Assembly: GCF_020071995.1 (NCBI RefSeq)
Contig: NZ_JABWTK010000007.1
Location: 172,129 to 236,128 of the forward strand
Length of the DNA stretch: 64,000 nucleotides
Reading direction: 5' to 3'
Source of the DNA: Planococcus chinensis
GTDB taxonomy: Bacteria; Bacillota; Bacilli; Bacillales_A; Planococcaceae
The first letter of the stretch is position 1. The number at the start of each line of letters is the position of its first letter. The notes beneath the pieces were generated by a model. The model was not told where the DNA came from and ran no database searches. It saw only the letters and a list, made by a program, of their open reading frames with translations. The position numbers and the translations under genes were made by a program. This document shows, piece after piece, positions 16,756 to 24,982 of the stretch.

Positions 16756-17722
16756 TGAAGACCTCCGGGTAAATCGCTTGCGCCATTTCCATCAAGCCTT
16801 CTGTCAATCTCGGGCCGGAACGGGTAACTTTATCAGAATCTACATTGTATACTGCATCTTCTTTAACAGCAGTCACTTCCGCAAATCCGTTGCGGGCTTT
16901 GATTTTTTCTACCGCATCCGGGACATAAGCGCCTTCTGTCGAAATGATGACGTCGGGGTTTTTCTCAACAATGGCTTCCGGGTCCATGCTGATCCAGCCT
17001 TCCAATTCCCCTGCCGTATTTTCAGCGTTGAGGATATCCAGCATTTCGTCCATGAACGTGCCGCTTCCGGTTGTATAAATTTCCGGGCTGCTTCCCACTT
17101 CGACGAATACTTTTTTCGGTTCTGTAATCGTATTTGCCTGTTCTTCGATTTCATCCACTTGGGCTTCCATTTCCGATACAAGGGCATCTGCTTCTTCCAT
17201 GGCACCGGTTGCCTGTCCAATGACGGTCATTGTTTCATATACTTCATCGAAACTTTGTGCCTCTGAAACCACGTAGACCGCAAGGCCAGCATCACGCAAT
17301 TGCTGAATTCCTGCTTCACCGACACCTAGGCCGCTTTCATGGGCCAACACCAAGTCTGGCTGCAGGCTGATGATTTTTTCAACATTGAATTCCTGTCCAC
17401 CGATTTTCTCAACACTTGCCGCTTCTTCCGGATAATTATCAAAATCGGATACACCAACAATCTTTTCGCCCAAGCCAAGCTCATAAGCGATTTCTGTATT
17501 GGATGGCACCATCGAAACGACGGCTTCCGGTTCCGCTTCGATGACCACTTCTTCTCCCGTTGCATCCGTCATGGTTACCGGGAATTCCACTTCCGCAACT
17601 TCTTTTGGCGTGTCTACCGGCGTTTCTTCGGTTTCCCCAGTCGGTGCTTCTTGATCTCCGCATCCGGCGAGCAGCATAGCTGCCAATCCTGCACTTGCCC
17701 CAAACTTCCAGAACTTCTTCAT
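16748..17722 (-). CDS. btuF: Corrinoid-binding lipoprotein
   Basis: Extracellular substrate-binding protein of the BtuCDF importer, 324 residues. The N-terminus MKKFWKFGASAGLAAMLLAG is followed by Cys, a lipobox (LLAGC), then an acidic linker of about 25 residues. The body has the helical-backbone fold of TroA/BtuF proteins: VVSMVPSNTEIAYELGLGEK, GVSDFDNYPEEA and QPDLVLAH. GGAGG precedes the ATG. First gene of the operon, 30 bp after the riboswitch terminator, so its expression should fall when cobalamin is plentiful. Confidence 0.92.
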   Translation of the reverse strand: MKKFWKFGASAGLAAMLLAGCGDQEAPTGETEETPVDTPKEVAEVEFPVTMTDATGEEVVIEAEPEAVVSMVPSNTEIAYELGLGEKIVGVSDFDNYPEEAASVEKIGGQEFNVEKIISLQPDLVLAHESGLGVGEAGIQQLRDAGLAVYVVSEAQSFDEVYETMTVIGQATGAMEEADALVSEMEAQVDEIEEQANTITEPKKVFVEVGSSPEIYTTGSGTFMDEMLDILNAENTAGELEGWISMDPEAIVEKNPDVIISTEGAYVPDAVEKIKARNGFAEVTAVKEDAVYNVDSDKVTRSGPRLTEGLMEMAQAIYPEVFSE

Positions 17723-17751
17723 GATGTATTCCTCCAATTGTGTAATTGTAA

Positions 17752-17792
17752 AAAAAGAAAAGACCTCCCGCTAAGCTGCGGGAGGTCTAAAA
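17752..17792 (-). terminator. Riboswitch-controlled intrinsic terminator
   Basis: On the minus strand, 11-bp arms AGACCTCCCGC and GCGGGAGGTCT (17788-17778 with 17771-17761) with a 6-nt loop are followed by TTTTCTTTTTTT. It lies between the cobalamin riboswitch and btuF, the place for a termination switch. Confidence 0.9.
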
Positions 17793-17814
17793 GGACGACA
17801 TAAAAAGCGTATGC

Positions 17815-18014
17815 ATCCAAGCCGGTCCTCGCAGGCTTAATGGGCGTTGTCTGTCATAAAGGCAGGTCTCCTGGCTTGTGATCATGGCGAACTGCACCTT
17901 CCCAAAGCGTTGCTTCAGTGGCCGTTTGCAGATTGCTCTCACATACAGTGGCGGGACCGCGCCGGAATCGAACCGGCTTCCCTTTTAACTCATGTTCTTA
18001 GACATAAGCACCTT
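17815..18014 (-). promoter_or_regulatory. Cobalamin (AdoCbl) riboswitch
   Basis: Read on the minus strand the element shows the hallmarks in order: GGTGCTTATG near the 5' end, AAAAGGGAAGCCGG, CGGCGCGGTCCCGCCACTG, GGGAAGGTGC and the B12 box AAGCCAGGAGACCTGCC at 17877-17861. The terminator at 17752-17792 follows. It therefore turns off the 13-gene corrinoid operon when the cofactor is bound. The 3' boundary is approximate. Confidence 0.95.
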
Positions 18015-18047
18015 CATGAATAAAGTATTCAGTTAATTAATACTATT

Positions 18048-18070
18048 ATACACCAAAACTTTTGGTGTAT
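18048..18070. promoter_or_regulatory. 23-bp palindrome between argS and the corrinoid leader
   Basis: Arms ATACACCAAAA and TTTTGGTGTAT flank one central base right after the argS stop. On the minus strand the right arm merges into TATAAT (18050-18045), so it could be an operator at the corrinoid promoter; it could also end argS transcripts, but there is no T-run. No good -35 box was found. Confidence 0.5.
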
Positions 18071-18071
18071 C

Positions 18072-19733
18072 CTACATTTTGTCAGGAGCCGAAACCCCTA
18101 CAAGTCTTAAGGCATTCGCCAAAGTCGTTTTAACGCCTGTAATCAAGGCAAGGCGTGCGCCTGTCAGTTCTGCATTGGATGCATCCAGTACTTTGTTGGC
18201 GTTATAGAAACTATGGAAATGTGCCGCCAATTCATGGATATACGTTGTGATGCGGTGAGGTGCACGCTGTTTTGCAGCATCTGCCACCACTTGCGGGAAA
18301 TCACCGATTTTCTTCAACACATCGATTTCTTTTTCAGAAGTCAGCAGCTCCAGGTGATCTGTTGATGCTGTCAGCCCTTGTTCTTCTCCCTGGCGCAGGA
18401 TCGAGCAGATGCGGGCATGCGCATACTGTGAATAGTAAACCGGGTTTTCATTGGACTGCGATACGGCAAGATCCAAATCAAAGTCCATATGTGTATCGCC
18501 TGAACGCATCGCAAAGAAATAACGCACGGCATCAAGGCCGACCAATTCGACCAATTCACGCATCGTCACCGCTTTACCGGTACGTTTGCTCATCTTCATT
18601 TTTTCGCCGTCTTTGTACAATTGAACCATTTGGATGATGCTGACTTCAAGCGTATCGCGGTCATAGCCAAGCGCTTCGATTGCCGCTTTCATGCGCGGGA
18701 TATAGCCGTGGTGGTCAGCTCCCCAGATATTGATCAATTTGTCGAAGCCGCGGGACAGCTTGTCTTCATGGTAGGCAATGTCCGGCAGCAAGTATGTGTA
18801 GGAACCGTCATTTTTGATCAAGACGCGGTCTTTGTCGTCGCCGAATGTTGTCGAACGGAACCATGTTGCGCCGTCTTCTTCAAAAATATGGCCGTTCTCG
18901 CGAAGTTTCGCCAATGCCACGTCAATCTCGCCTTTTTCGTATAAGGAAGTCTCTGAGAACCAGACGTCGAACTCAACGCGGAAATCCGCCAAGTCTTTTT
19001 GCAGCTTCGCGAGTTCCACTTTTAAGCCATGCTTGCGGAATGCATCGAAACGCTCTTCTTTTGTCATATGGGCAAATTTATCGCCATGCTCTTTTACTAA
19101 TTCTTCCGCGATGTCTTTGATGTCCTGGCCGCGGTAGCCGTCTTCCGGCATGTTCAATTCTTGTCCAAGCGCTTCGAAATAACGGGCTTCGATGGACAGC
19201 GCCAAATTGTTGATCTGGTTTCCGGCATCGTTGATGTAGTATTCGCGCGATACATCGTATCCGGCAAGATCCAATAAGTTGCATAGCGAATCGCCGACGG
19301 ACGAACCGCGGGCATGGCCAAGGTGCAAATCGCCTGTAGGGTTAGCCGATACGAATTCCACTTGGATGCGTTCGCCGCCACCGGAATTGGTGCGGCCATA
19401 ATCTTCTTTTTGCTCCAGGACGGTTTTTACAACATCCAATAAGTAATCTTTTTTGATCGTAATGTTGATAAATCCAGGTCCGGCAATGTCGACCGTTTGG
19501 ATGTTCGCTGAATCTTTGTCAATGTTCCCAACAATCGCTTCCGCAATCGCGCGCGGCGCTTTTTTCGCCACTCGCGTCAATTGCATCGCAATGTTTGTCG
19601 CGTAATCGCCGTTCGCTTTATCTCTAGGCGACTCCAGGTGAACTTCAATCGGTTCCGGCGACAGCTCCGCTTTTTGAACCGCTTCGCTGATGGCCATCTT
19701 AATGTCGTGCTGCACTTTTTCTACTGCATTCAT
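18072..19733 (-). CDS. argS: Arginyl-tRNA synthetase
   Basis: Charges tRNA-Arg. The 553 residues are of usual length for the Bacillus enzyme. Class I signatures are present: [20 protein letters not shown] (HIGH motif as HLGHARG) near residue 130 and KMSKRTGKA as the KMSKS counterpart. An N-terminal Add1-type domain precedes the catalytic core, and the DALR anticodon-binding domain ends [12 protein letters not shown]. The ATG overlaps the ywiB stop as ATGA, as in B. subtilis where ywiB and argS are adjacent. Confidence 0.97.
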   Translation of the reverse strand: MNAVEKVQHDIKMAISEAVQKAELSPEPIEVHLESPRDKANGDYATNIAMQLTRVAKKAPRAIAEAIVGNIDKDSANIQTVDIAGPGFINITIKKDYLLDVVKTVLEQKEDYGRTNSGGGERIQVEFVSANPTGDLHLGHARGSSVGDSLCNLLDLAGYDVSREYYINDAGNQINNLALSIEARYFEALGQELNMPEDGYRGQDIKDIAEELVKEHGDKFAHMTKEERFDAFRKHGLKVELAKLQKDLADFRVEFDVWFSETSLYEKGEIDVALAKLRENGHIFEEDGATWFRSTTFGDDKDRVLIKNDGSYTYLLPDIAYHEDKLSRGFDKLINIWGADHHGYIPRMKAAIEALGYDRDTLEVSIIQMVQLYKDGEKMKMSKRTGKAVTMRELVELVGLDAVRYFFAMRSGDTHMDFDLDLAVSQSNENPVYYSQYAHARICSILRQGEEQGLTASTDHLELLTSEKEIDVLKKIGDFPQVVADAAKQRAPHRITTYIHELAAHFHSFYNANKVLDASNAELTGARLALITGVKTTLANALRLVGVSAPDKM

Positions 19734-20140
19734 TGGTTTCCCTCCAAAAATTGAATTTCCATTTCGTATTCTCCGACATGAGCGGACCCCATCGCCAAGT
19801 CGTACCGGACTTTAAAGCGTGTATCGCTGATCGACAGCTCATGAGCTTTTGTCGTCAGCATAAAGGAACCTTGCTCATTCGTTAAGTTTCCCGTTTGCTC
19901 TTTATGTAATAAAAACGGTAGCCGCATCTGCAGGCCGCCGCTTCTCATGATGACTGCTTCGTTTTCGCTGATTTTCACCGTGGTCCGAATCGACAGTTCT
20001 TCCAACTGTTCTTCGTATTGCAAGTAGCGCCGGTTATTTTTCACCGTCAGCGTGCCCTGTGACCACAATTCCATCTGCTGATCTTCCACGTCCGGCTGGC
20101 GGATGATCGTCGTAAGCTTAATATTCACCGCTTTTTGCAT
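19730..20140 (-). CDS. ywiB: YwiB family protein (DUF1934)
   Basis: A 136-residue protein of the YwiB/DUF1934 family, a predicted calycin-like beta barrel. It starts [17 protein letters not shown] after AAGGAGG; the last 4 bp overlap argS. Strand-rich sequence with [33 protein letters not shown] and [12 protein letters not shown] fits the barrel. Its conserved link to argS suggests shared transcription; the molecular role is unknown to me. Confidence 0.85.
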   Translation of the reverse strand: MQKAVNIKLTTIIRQPDVEDQQMELWSQGTLTVKNNRRYLQYEEQLEELSIRTTVKISENEAVIMRSGGLQMRLPFLLHKEQTGNLTNEQGSFMLTTKAHELSISDTRFKVRYDLAMGSAHVGEYEMEIQFLEGNQ

Positions 20141-20235
20141 GCCGCCGCCTCCTTTATGTAATAGCCTTTTCATTATAGCCCGATTTGCTGTTCTATTTCA
20201 ATCACGTTTGCCCTTCAGTTTTTAGGCCATGAAAT

Positions 20236-20263
20236 AAAAAACCACTCAGATGAGTGGTTTTCA
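20236..20263. terminator. Bidirectional terminator
   Basis: Arms AAAACCACTCA and TGAGTGGTTTT (20238-20248 and 20251-20261) with a 2-nt loop. It lies just past the hmoB stop on the minus strand and separates it from ywiB. Confidence 0.8.
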
Positions 20264-20293
20264 ATCGGTGCTTCTCCGATCGGCTACTGCGGA

Positions 20294-20791
20294 TCATCGA
20301 ATATAGGTTTTGACAAATGAAGGGCGCGGGAAAATGTTCGGCTTTTTGTCGATGCCTTCTGAAGTGCCGCGTTTCGCATGCGCATGGTTATAAGCCTGGG
20401 ACTCTTGCCAATCGGTAAACGATTTTTCGTCTTTCCATAGGGTCAGGATGATGTACGTATCCGAATTGACGGGGCGCAAGACGCGGATGGCTGCGAAGCC
20501 CGGCTCTTTTTCCACCATGCCGGCCCGGTTTTGAAAGCGCGACTCAAACAGCCCGCGTCCTTCTTCCGTCACCGGAATGTTGTTGAATACTGCGTAAAAG
20601 CCGTCGTTGATGTCGCCGACTGCGTTCAATACTTGGTAGGCTTCAAACCCCTGCGGAGCCGCTCCGCCTTCGGATTCAAAAAGTACGGTCGATTCTTCGC
20701 CGTCCACCAAATAAATCAGCCGCGCATTTGGCGTCGCTGCGAGAAGCGCTACGCCTTGGTCGCGCTGGCCTGTCCATTTATACAATTCCAT
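20294..20791 (-). CDS. hmoB: Heme-degrading monooxygenase, HmoB-like
   Basis: A 165-residue protein with an N-terminal extension and a C-terminal antibiotic-biosynthesis-monooxygenase (ABM) domain, as in B. subtilis HmoB (YhgC). The FNNIPV segment near residue 77 carries the asparagine, and QAYNHAHAKRG carries the histidine expected as heme ligand. VLRPVNSDTYIILTLWKDE and FTDWQESQAY are the usual ABM strand and helix. The start MELYKWTGQ follows GAGGTGCTGACA; the longer frame is not supported. Single gene with its own terminator at 20236-20263. Function in heme breakdown is by family. Confidence 0.82.
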   Translation of the reverse strand: MELYKWTGQRDQGVALLAATPNARLIYLVDGEESTVLFESEGGAAPQGFEAYQVLNAVGDINDGFYAVFNNIPVTEEGRGLFESRFQNRAGMVEKEPGFAAIRVLRPVNSDTYIILTLWKDEKSFTDWQESQAYNHAHAKRGTSEGIDKKPNIFPRPSFVKTYIR

Positions 20792-20886
20792 TGTCAGCAC
20801 CTCTTCCAGATTAATAGTCTTTTTTATCTTACCGTTTTTCAATGAAAGATTCTATTTTGGGAGGTTTGTGGCAGCTTTTTGTTGAC

Positions 20887-21002
20887 TTACGAGTAGCCAG
20901 AGCGGTTTTACGAGCGAGCAAGCCGGCTTTACGAGCGACTTTCTTATTCTAATGAGCAACTTTCAGGATTTTACGAGCAACTAGAACTCTTTTATGATCA
21001 AC
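20887..21002 (+). repeat. 21-bp periodic array 3, word TTACGAGCAACT
   Basis: Six units start at 20887, 20908, 20929, 20950, 20971 and 20992, an exact 21-bp period with no slip. The first seven to twelve bases are near TTACGAGCAACT and the last nine vary freely. It lies upstream of hmoB. Confidence 0.85.
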
Positions 21003-21016
21003 TAAGCTTTTTCACA

Positions 21017-21050
21017 GAAAAAAACCGGCCTCGAAAATTCCAGGCCGGCT
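21017..21050 (-). terminator. Terminator downstream of speB
   Basis: Arms CCGGCCT and AGGCCGG (21025-21031 and 21042-21048); on the minus strand the hairpin is followed by TTTTTTT. It is about 290 bp past speB, the gap being filled by a family B repeat. Confidence 0.65.
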
Positions 21051-21074
21051 TGATTATGTGCGGATGGCATCAGC

Positions 21075-21338
21075 CTCCTCCGCTTTTCTTATTGTCCAGC
21101 TTCGGCGGCTAGCTCCTCGGGTCGTAAGCCACTTCGGCTGTGCGGCTGAAAACATGCCGCTTCGCCAAATCGTCTTACGCCGGTCGGAGCTGACCAGCCA
21201 CCTCCGCTTTTCTTACTGTCTAGCTCCAGCACCTAGTCCCTCGAGGCGCTTCGGCCTTCCTGCAAATGGCAAAGGACGCCATTTACTGTAAGTCCTCCAG
21301 CGCTTATCGGGACTGGACAGGTGCTTCCGCTTTTCTTA
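21075..21338 (+). repeat. Family B modular repeat, two units (types 3 and 1)
   Basis: Two units of about 125-140 bp separated and bounded by CCGCTTTTCTTA. The first has the GTAAGCCAC...GTCTTAC inner stem (type 3), the second the ATGGCAAA...GCCAT stem (type 1). The final TTA is the speB stop codon on the minus strand. Related loci: 51560-51952 and 60414-60675. Confidence 0.8.
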
Positions 21339-22208
21339 TTTAACCCATCCAAGAATCATTTCACGGATGAGTTTGCTTGCGGTGTTGGCTGTCTGGTCGG
21401 AATGGTCATAGACCGGTGCCAGTTCTACAAGATCAAATCCGACAACGTTCACGCCGGAAGCTGCAATGGCGTGGATCGATGCCAATAGTTCGCGTGACGT
21501 GATGCCGCCTGCGTCGACTGTTCCAGTGCCTGGCGCATGCGCCGGGTCCAAGACGTCCATATCGATCGTGACATAGACGTTGCGGCCTTCAAGCGTCGGC
21601 AGCACTTCTTTCAACGGCTCGAGCACTTCGAATTTCGAGATGTGCATGCCTTGCTCTTTCGCCCATTCGAATTCTTCTTTCATGCCGGAACGGATGCCGA
21701 ACGAGTAAACGTTTGTCGGTCCGATATGGTCCGCGATTTTACGGATCGGCGTGGAATGCGAATATTCTTCGCCTTCGTAGTTTTCGCGAAGATCGGTATG
21801 GGCATCAAAATGGATGATCGCCAAATCGTCGTATTTGCTCGCAACGGCTTTCATGACCGGCAGGGACACCAAGTGCTCGCCGCCCATGCCCATCGGGATT
21901 TTATTGTCCGCTAAAAGTGTGTGGACATAGGTCTCGATTTCAAGCAGCGATTTTTCCGGGTTGCCGAACGGCAACGGAATGTCGCCTGCGTCGAAGAATT
22001 TTACATCTTCCAGTTCGCGGTCAAGGTACGGGCTGTATTCTTCCAGGCCGATTGACACTTCACGGATTTTGTTCGGGCCGAAACGGGAGCCCGGACGGTA
22101 GCTGACCGTCCAGTCCATCGGCATGCCGTAAAGGACCGCTTTCGATTCTTCATAGTTCGGGTGGCTTTTGATAAATACTTTTCCTGAATACGTTTCGTCA
22201 AAGCGCAT
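21336..22208 (-). CDS. speB: Agmatinase
   Basis: Hydrolyses agmatine to putrescine and urea, feeding spermidine synthesis. The 290-residue ureohydrolase has the binuclear manganese ligands in GMGGEHLVS, IIHFDAHTDLRE and TIDMDVLDPAHAPGTGT. The start is 1 bp after the speE stop, so the two genes form an operon as in Bacillus. The stop codon TAA is contributed by the edge of a family B repeat, which suggests the original 3' end was replaced or trimmed when the repeat arrived. Confidence 0.95.
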   Translation of the reverse strand: MRFDETYSGKVFIKSHPNYEESKAVLYGMPMDWTVSYRPGSRFGPNKIREVSIGLEEYSPYLDRELEDVKFFDAGDIPLPFGNPEKSLLEIETYVHTLLADNKIPMGMGGEHLVSLPVMKAVASKYDDLAIIHFDAHTDLRENYEGEEYSHSTPIRKIADHIGPTNVYSFGIRSGMKEEFEWAKEQGMHISKFEVLEPLKEVLPTLEGRNVYVTIDMDVLDPAHAPGTGTVDAGGITSRELLASIHAIAASGVNVVGFDLVELAPVYDHSDQTANTASKLIREMILGWVK

Positions 22209-22209
22209 C

Positions 22210-23043
22210 TTATTCGCCTGCCAGATCTTTCACGAATTTCGGCAATACGAATGCCGCATTGTGCAATTCTTTTGTGTAGTACTTCGTTTCGATGTCGTGG
22301 AAACGCTCAGCCGGCACTTCCAGCGGGTTGTATTTTTTCGAACCGATCGTGAATGCCCAAAGGCCTGAGGGATAAGTCGGGATGTTCGCCAAGTACAATT
22401 TTGTAATCGGGAAGATTTCCTTTACGTCTTTTTGCACTTGCTCGATTAAATCGGCTTTAAACCAAGGGTTGTCCGACTGTGCAACAAAAATGCCGTCTTC
22501 TTTCAAAGCTTTTGAAATTCCAGCATAGAAGCCTTTCGTGAACAAGTTCACTGCCGGGCCAACCGGTTCCGTGGAATCCACCATGATGACGTCGTATTTG
22601 TTCTCGGATTCTGCGATGTGCATGAATCCGTCCCCAACGATGACGTCAACGCGTGAATCTTCAAGACCCGATGCGATTGAAGGCAAGAATTTTTTCGAGT
22701 ACTCGATCACTTTGCCGTCAATGTCGACAAGCGTCGCTTTTTTAACAGATGGGTGCTTCAGCACTTCGCGGATAACTCCGCCGTCTCCGCCCCCGACAAC
22801 CAGAACGTTCTCTGGGTTTGGATGAGTGAACAATGGAACGTGCGCCACCATTTCGTGATAAACGAATTCGTCTTTTTCAGACGTCATGACCATGCCGTCA
22901 AGGAATAGCATATTGCCCCATTCAGCCGTTTCTGCCATCTCCAAGTATTGGAAATCCGTTTGCTCGGTGTGAAGCGTTTTATTGATTTTCATCGTAATCC
23001 CGAAGTTCTCGGTTTGTTTTTCTGTATACCAAATTCCTGCCAT
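22210..23043 (-). CDS. speE: Spermidine synthase
   Basis: Transfers aminopropyl from decarboxylated S-adenosylmethionine to putrescine. The 277 residues contain [19 protein letters not shown] (SAM site) near residue 80, [17 protein letters not shown], and the catalytic [25 protein letters not shown] precedes the ATG. First gene of speE-speB; about 500 bp of non-coding sequence separates it from ywhD, where B. subtilis carries pbpG. Confidence 0.96.
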   Translation of the reverse strand: MAGIWYTEKQTENFGITMKINKTLHTEQTDFQYLEMAETAEWGNMLFLDGMVMTSEKDEFVYHEMVAHVPLFTHPNPENVLVVGGGDGGVIREVLKHPSVKKATLVDIDGKVIEYSKKFLPSIASGLEDSRVDVIVGDGFMHIAESENKYDVIMVDSTEPVGPAVNLFTKGFYAGISKALKEDGIFVAQSDNPWFKADLIEQVQKDVKEIFPITKLYLANIPTYPSGLWAFTIGSKKYNPLEVPAERFHDIETKYYTKELHNAAFVLPKFVKDLAGE

Positions 23044-23537
23044 CTATAATCAAACTCCTTTTCAGTCAAATTAAAACTACTTAAAAAAGTATAATTCTTT
23101 TCAACAAAAGTGCAATAAGTTTTTGTCCCGCTTTAACGGTCCGTATAACTTCCGCTTTTCCGAGCGGAAGATTACGGTCCGTAAAAGCCCGACTGGATCA
23201 ACTAACAATCAGGGAGGCAAGGCCCCCTGATTGAGTTTCTCTTTGCACAGTCCTCTTTACCCGCTGCGCCTGCCAATATGCGCAAAATAAAAAGGTTTTC
23301 TGCGGAGAGAATGCATCTCTTCACAGAAAACCTTTTTAAGCCTGATGGCACGGAGAAAGAGACATGAGGCATTGGGCTTGGGTTTGTCGCAATGGCTCAC
23401 GGCACTTGTCCGCTTCACAGGTGTCCTAGCTTTCTATTTAAAAGCTGTAACTATAGTTTACTGCGTTTATTGGCCGACTTCAACCGCCGAACAGAAGCAA
23501 TCCAAAATGTCACAATTCGTACATTAAATTGGATTTT
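23044..23537. other. Non-coding gap with nested hairpins
   Basis: No gene is supported. It contains nested inverted repeats at 23136-23182, a hairpin at 23206-23233 (CAATCAGGG with CCCTGATTG) and a strong terminator at 23289-23337. A 60-codon plus-strand frame at 23345-23527 has no ribosome site and no recognisable protein. Confidence 0.6.
23289..23337. terminator. Strong bidirectional terminator
   Basis: Arms AAAAAGGTTTTCTG and CAGAAAACCTTTTT (23289-23302 and 23324-23337), with an inner AGAGA/TCTCT pairing. It lies between ywhD and speE, both on the minus strand. Confidence 0.85.
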
Positions 23538-24053
23538 TTATACAGTCAACTCTTGACGAAGCTTTGGTTCGCTGCGTTCCCACATTTCAGCGTTGTGCGT
23601 TTTCAAATATTCCGCCAGCACTCGCTTCGAAGAATCGTCCATTCCTTCAACGATAATTTTGCGTTTCATCGATTTGTCCATCAAATTGACATGCTCCGCC
23701 AAAATCTTATAGCCTCGACGCTTTTCCCGGTTCACGACCATTTCACAAGCTGTGACGCCTGCATAGTAAGGTCCGGCCGGGTTGAAATCGATGGTGATCC
23801 AGACCAGCCAATACGGTTTGCCGCCCGCTGAGTCTTCGCGGTTCGTCGTAAACTTGATGCCTTTCTCGACCTGGCTGCGCGCATGCATGGCACCAATGTC
23901 AATAAATGCCGATTGTTCTTCGATGTCAATGAAAAGCGGGGATACGTTTTCAAGCGACAGGGATCCGATGCCATAGCCTTTGTGGCCGTCTGTCGGGTCG
24001 TTTTTTATAATAGTGAATCCTACTTTTTGTTTTGGTTTTTCTTCATTAGCCAT
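23538..24053 (-). CDS. ywhD: YwhD family protein
   Basis: Conserved Bacillales protein of 171 residues, close to the 172 of B. subtilis YwhD. It begins MANEEKPKQKVGFTIIKNDP after GGAGGGAATGTACAC and has SPLFIDIEEQSAFIDIGAMH, PYWLVWITIDFNPAGPYYAG and a basic C-terminal helix. No catalytic motif is evident and the function is unknown. The position between speE and ywgA follows the B. subtilis order. Confidence 0.85.
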   Translation of the reverse strand: MANEEKPKQKVGFTIIKNDPTDGHKGYGIGSLSLENVSPLFIDIEEQSAFIDIGAMHARSQVEKGIKFTTNREDSAGGKPYWLVWITIDFNPAGPYYAGVTACEMVVNREKRRGYKILAEHVNLMDKSMKRKIIVEGMDDSSKRVLAEYLKTHNAEMWERSEPKLRQELTV

Positions 24054-24120
24054 GTGTACATTCCCTCCGTTCTGATATGATTGAGATATCTTCATCAAGG
24101 CTTATAAGATATTGTGCTGG

Positions 24121-24177
24121 ATATTCCGCAAAACAGCTTCGCTTTCCCGCGGGAGTCTCCGCTGTTTTACTCCATAT
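24121..24177 (-). repeat. Family A repeat, short copy A3
   Basis: 57 bp with ends ATATTCCGCAAAACAGC and GCTGTTTTACTCCATAT, nearly those of copy A2 at 506-626. Only one copy of CCCGCGGGA-AGCG remains, as if the region between the direct repeats of A2 had been lost. Confidence 0.75.
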
Positions 24178-24227
24178 CTACAATACACTTCATTTAAGCC
24201 TAATTAAAAAAAGGAGCTGTATCTATT

Positions 24228-24413
24228 ATGCCATACGTAACTGTCAAAATGCTCGAAGGGCGCACGGAAGATCAAAAACGCGCTTTAGTTGAGAAAGTCA
24301 GCGCCGTTGTTTCAGAAACAACCGGAGCACCGATCGAAAACGTCACGGTCTTTATCGAAGATATGAAAAAAACCGACTACGGCGTTAAAGGCAAATTATT
24401 TACAGATATCTAA
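24228..24413 (+). CDS. ywhB: 4-oxalocrotonate tautomerase family enzyme
   Basis: A 61-residue tautomerase. After removal of the initiator methionine the N-terminal proline (MPYVTVKMLEGRTEDQKRAL) is the catalytic base of this superfamily. IENVTVFIEDM and the C-terminal YGVKGKLFTDI complete the small beta-alpha-beta fold, which assembles as hexamers. AGGAG is 11 bp before the ATG. It is monocistronic on the plus strand between two minus-strand neighbours, as YwhB in Bacillus; the natural substrate is not known. Confidence 0.92.
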   Translation: MPYVTVKMLEGRTEDQKRALVEKVSAVVSETTGAPIENVTVFIEDMKKTDYGVKGKLFTDI

Positions 24414-24461
24414 AGAAAAGCGGATGAGCCCGTTCTGCAACTGGCTCTCTAAAAACTAAAC

Positions 24462-24487
24462 AAAAACTCCCATCAAGGGAGTTTTTT
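24462..24487. terminator. Convergent terminator between ywhB and ywgA
   Basis: Arms AAAAACTCCC and GGGAGTTTTTT with a 5-nt loop serve both strands. The ywgA stop TGA lies in the loop. Confidence 0.85.
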
Positions 24488-24982
24488 CATTTGGCCCAAT
24501 TCGTCAATAAAACCGAACGCCTCTTCAATTTCTTCTGCCGTGAAATTCAGCTTTGCTTTGACGACATGCAATTTTTCGATTTGTTCTGCGCGCTCCAAAT
24601 GGTCGAAGTATAAAAGCGTCGATGTCAATTCCAAAAAGCGGCTGCTTTTTTCATTTAATTTTGCAGCGATTTCCGGGTTGTCGATCACCGATTCTTTCAA
24701 GGTGCCGCGGAAGTCTTTCCCTTCCTGGGTCACATTGTATTTATAGCGGACGTACGATCCTTTGTCTTCGAGTTCTTCGGATAAAAATCCCATATCGCAT
24801 AATTCCTCAATGCGGGCCGTCAATTCTTCCGAGTAAGGGCCGTAAATGTGGAATTCGTACTTTTCCTGAAACGGCACCCCCATCTTCTTTAAGATGAAAA
24901 TCATTTTTTGCAATTTCTTCCGTCCGGTGATCCCGTCCGCCGTGGCAATAAAATCCACGATTTTTGCGTGCTCCTGAAGCAA
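24473..24982 (-). CDS. ywgA: YwgA family protein
   Basis: A 169-residue protein of unknown role, conserved in Bacillales beside ywfO. It begins with LQEHAKIVDFIATADGITG and GRKKLQKMIFILKKMG, has YEFHIYGPYSEEL, then a long helical C-terminal half. The pattern (helix, LQKMIFIL, F-x-x-YGPYS) recalls antitoxin-like SocA/Panacea-type or YwgA domains. Start is TTG directly after the ywfO stop, with GGAGG 8 bp ahead, so the pair is co-translated. Confidence 0.82.
   Translation of the reverse strand: MLQEHAKIVDFIATADGITGRKKLQKMIFILKKMGVPFQEKYEFHIYGPYSEELTARIEELCDMGFLSEELEDKGSYVRYKYNVTQEGKDFRGTLKESVIDNPEIAAKLNEKSSRFLELTSTLLYFDHLERAEQIEKLHVVKAKLNFTAEEIEEAFGFIDELGQMKKLP

Noticed and set aside
17941..17990. 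A tRNA-like T-arm, GGTTCGATTCCGGC, on the minus strand
   Set aside because: It belongs to the cobalamin riboswitch, whose other conserved blocks and B12 box surround it. There is no acceptor stem or anticodon arm.
21075..21338. Insertion sequence with transposase for family B
   Set aside because: Units are about 125 bp with no coding capacity; if mobile they would need an enzyme from elsewhere.
23345..23527. A 60-codon plus-strand frame between ywhD and speE
   Set aside because: No ribosome site, no hydrophobic or family pattern, and it overlaps no promoter; treated as chance.
24228..24413. A toxin-like role for the 61-residue protein
   Set aside because: The N-terminal proline and sequence are those of 4-oxalocrotonate tautomerases.
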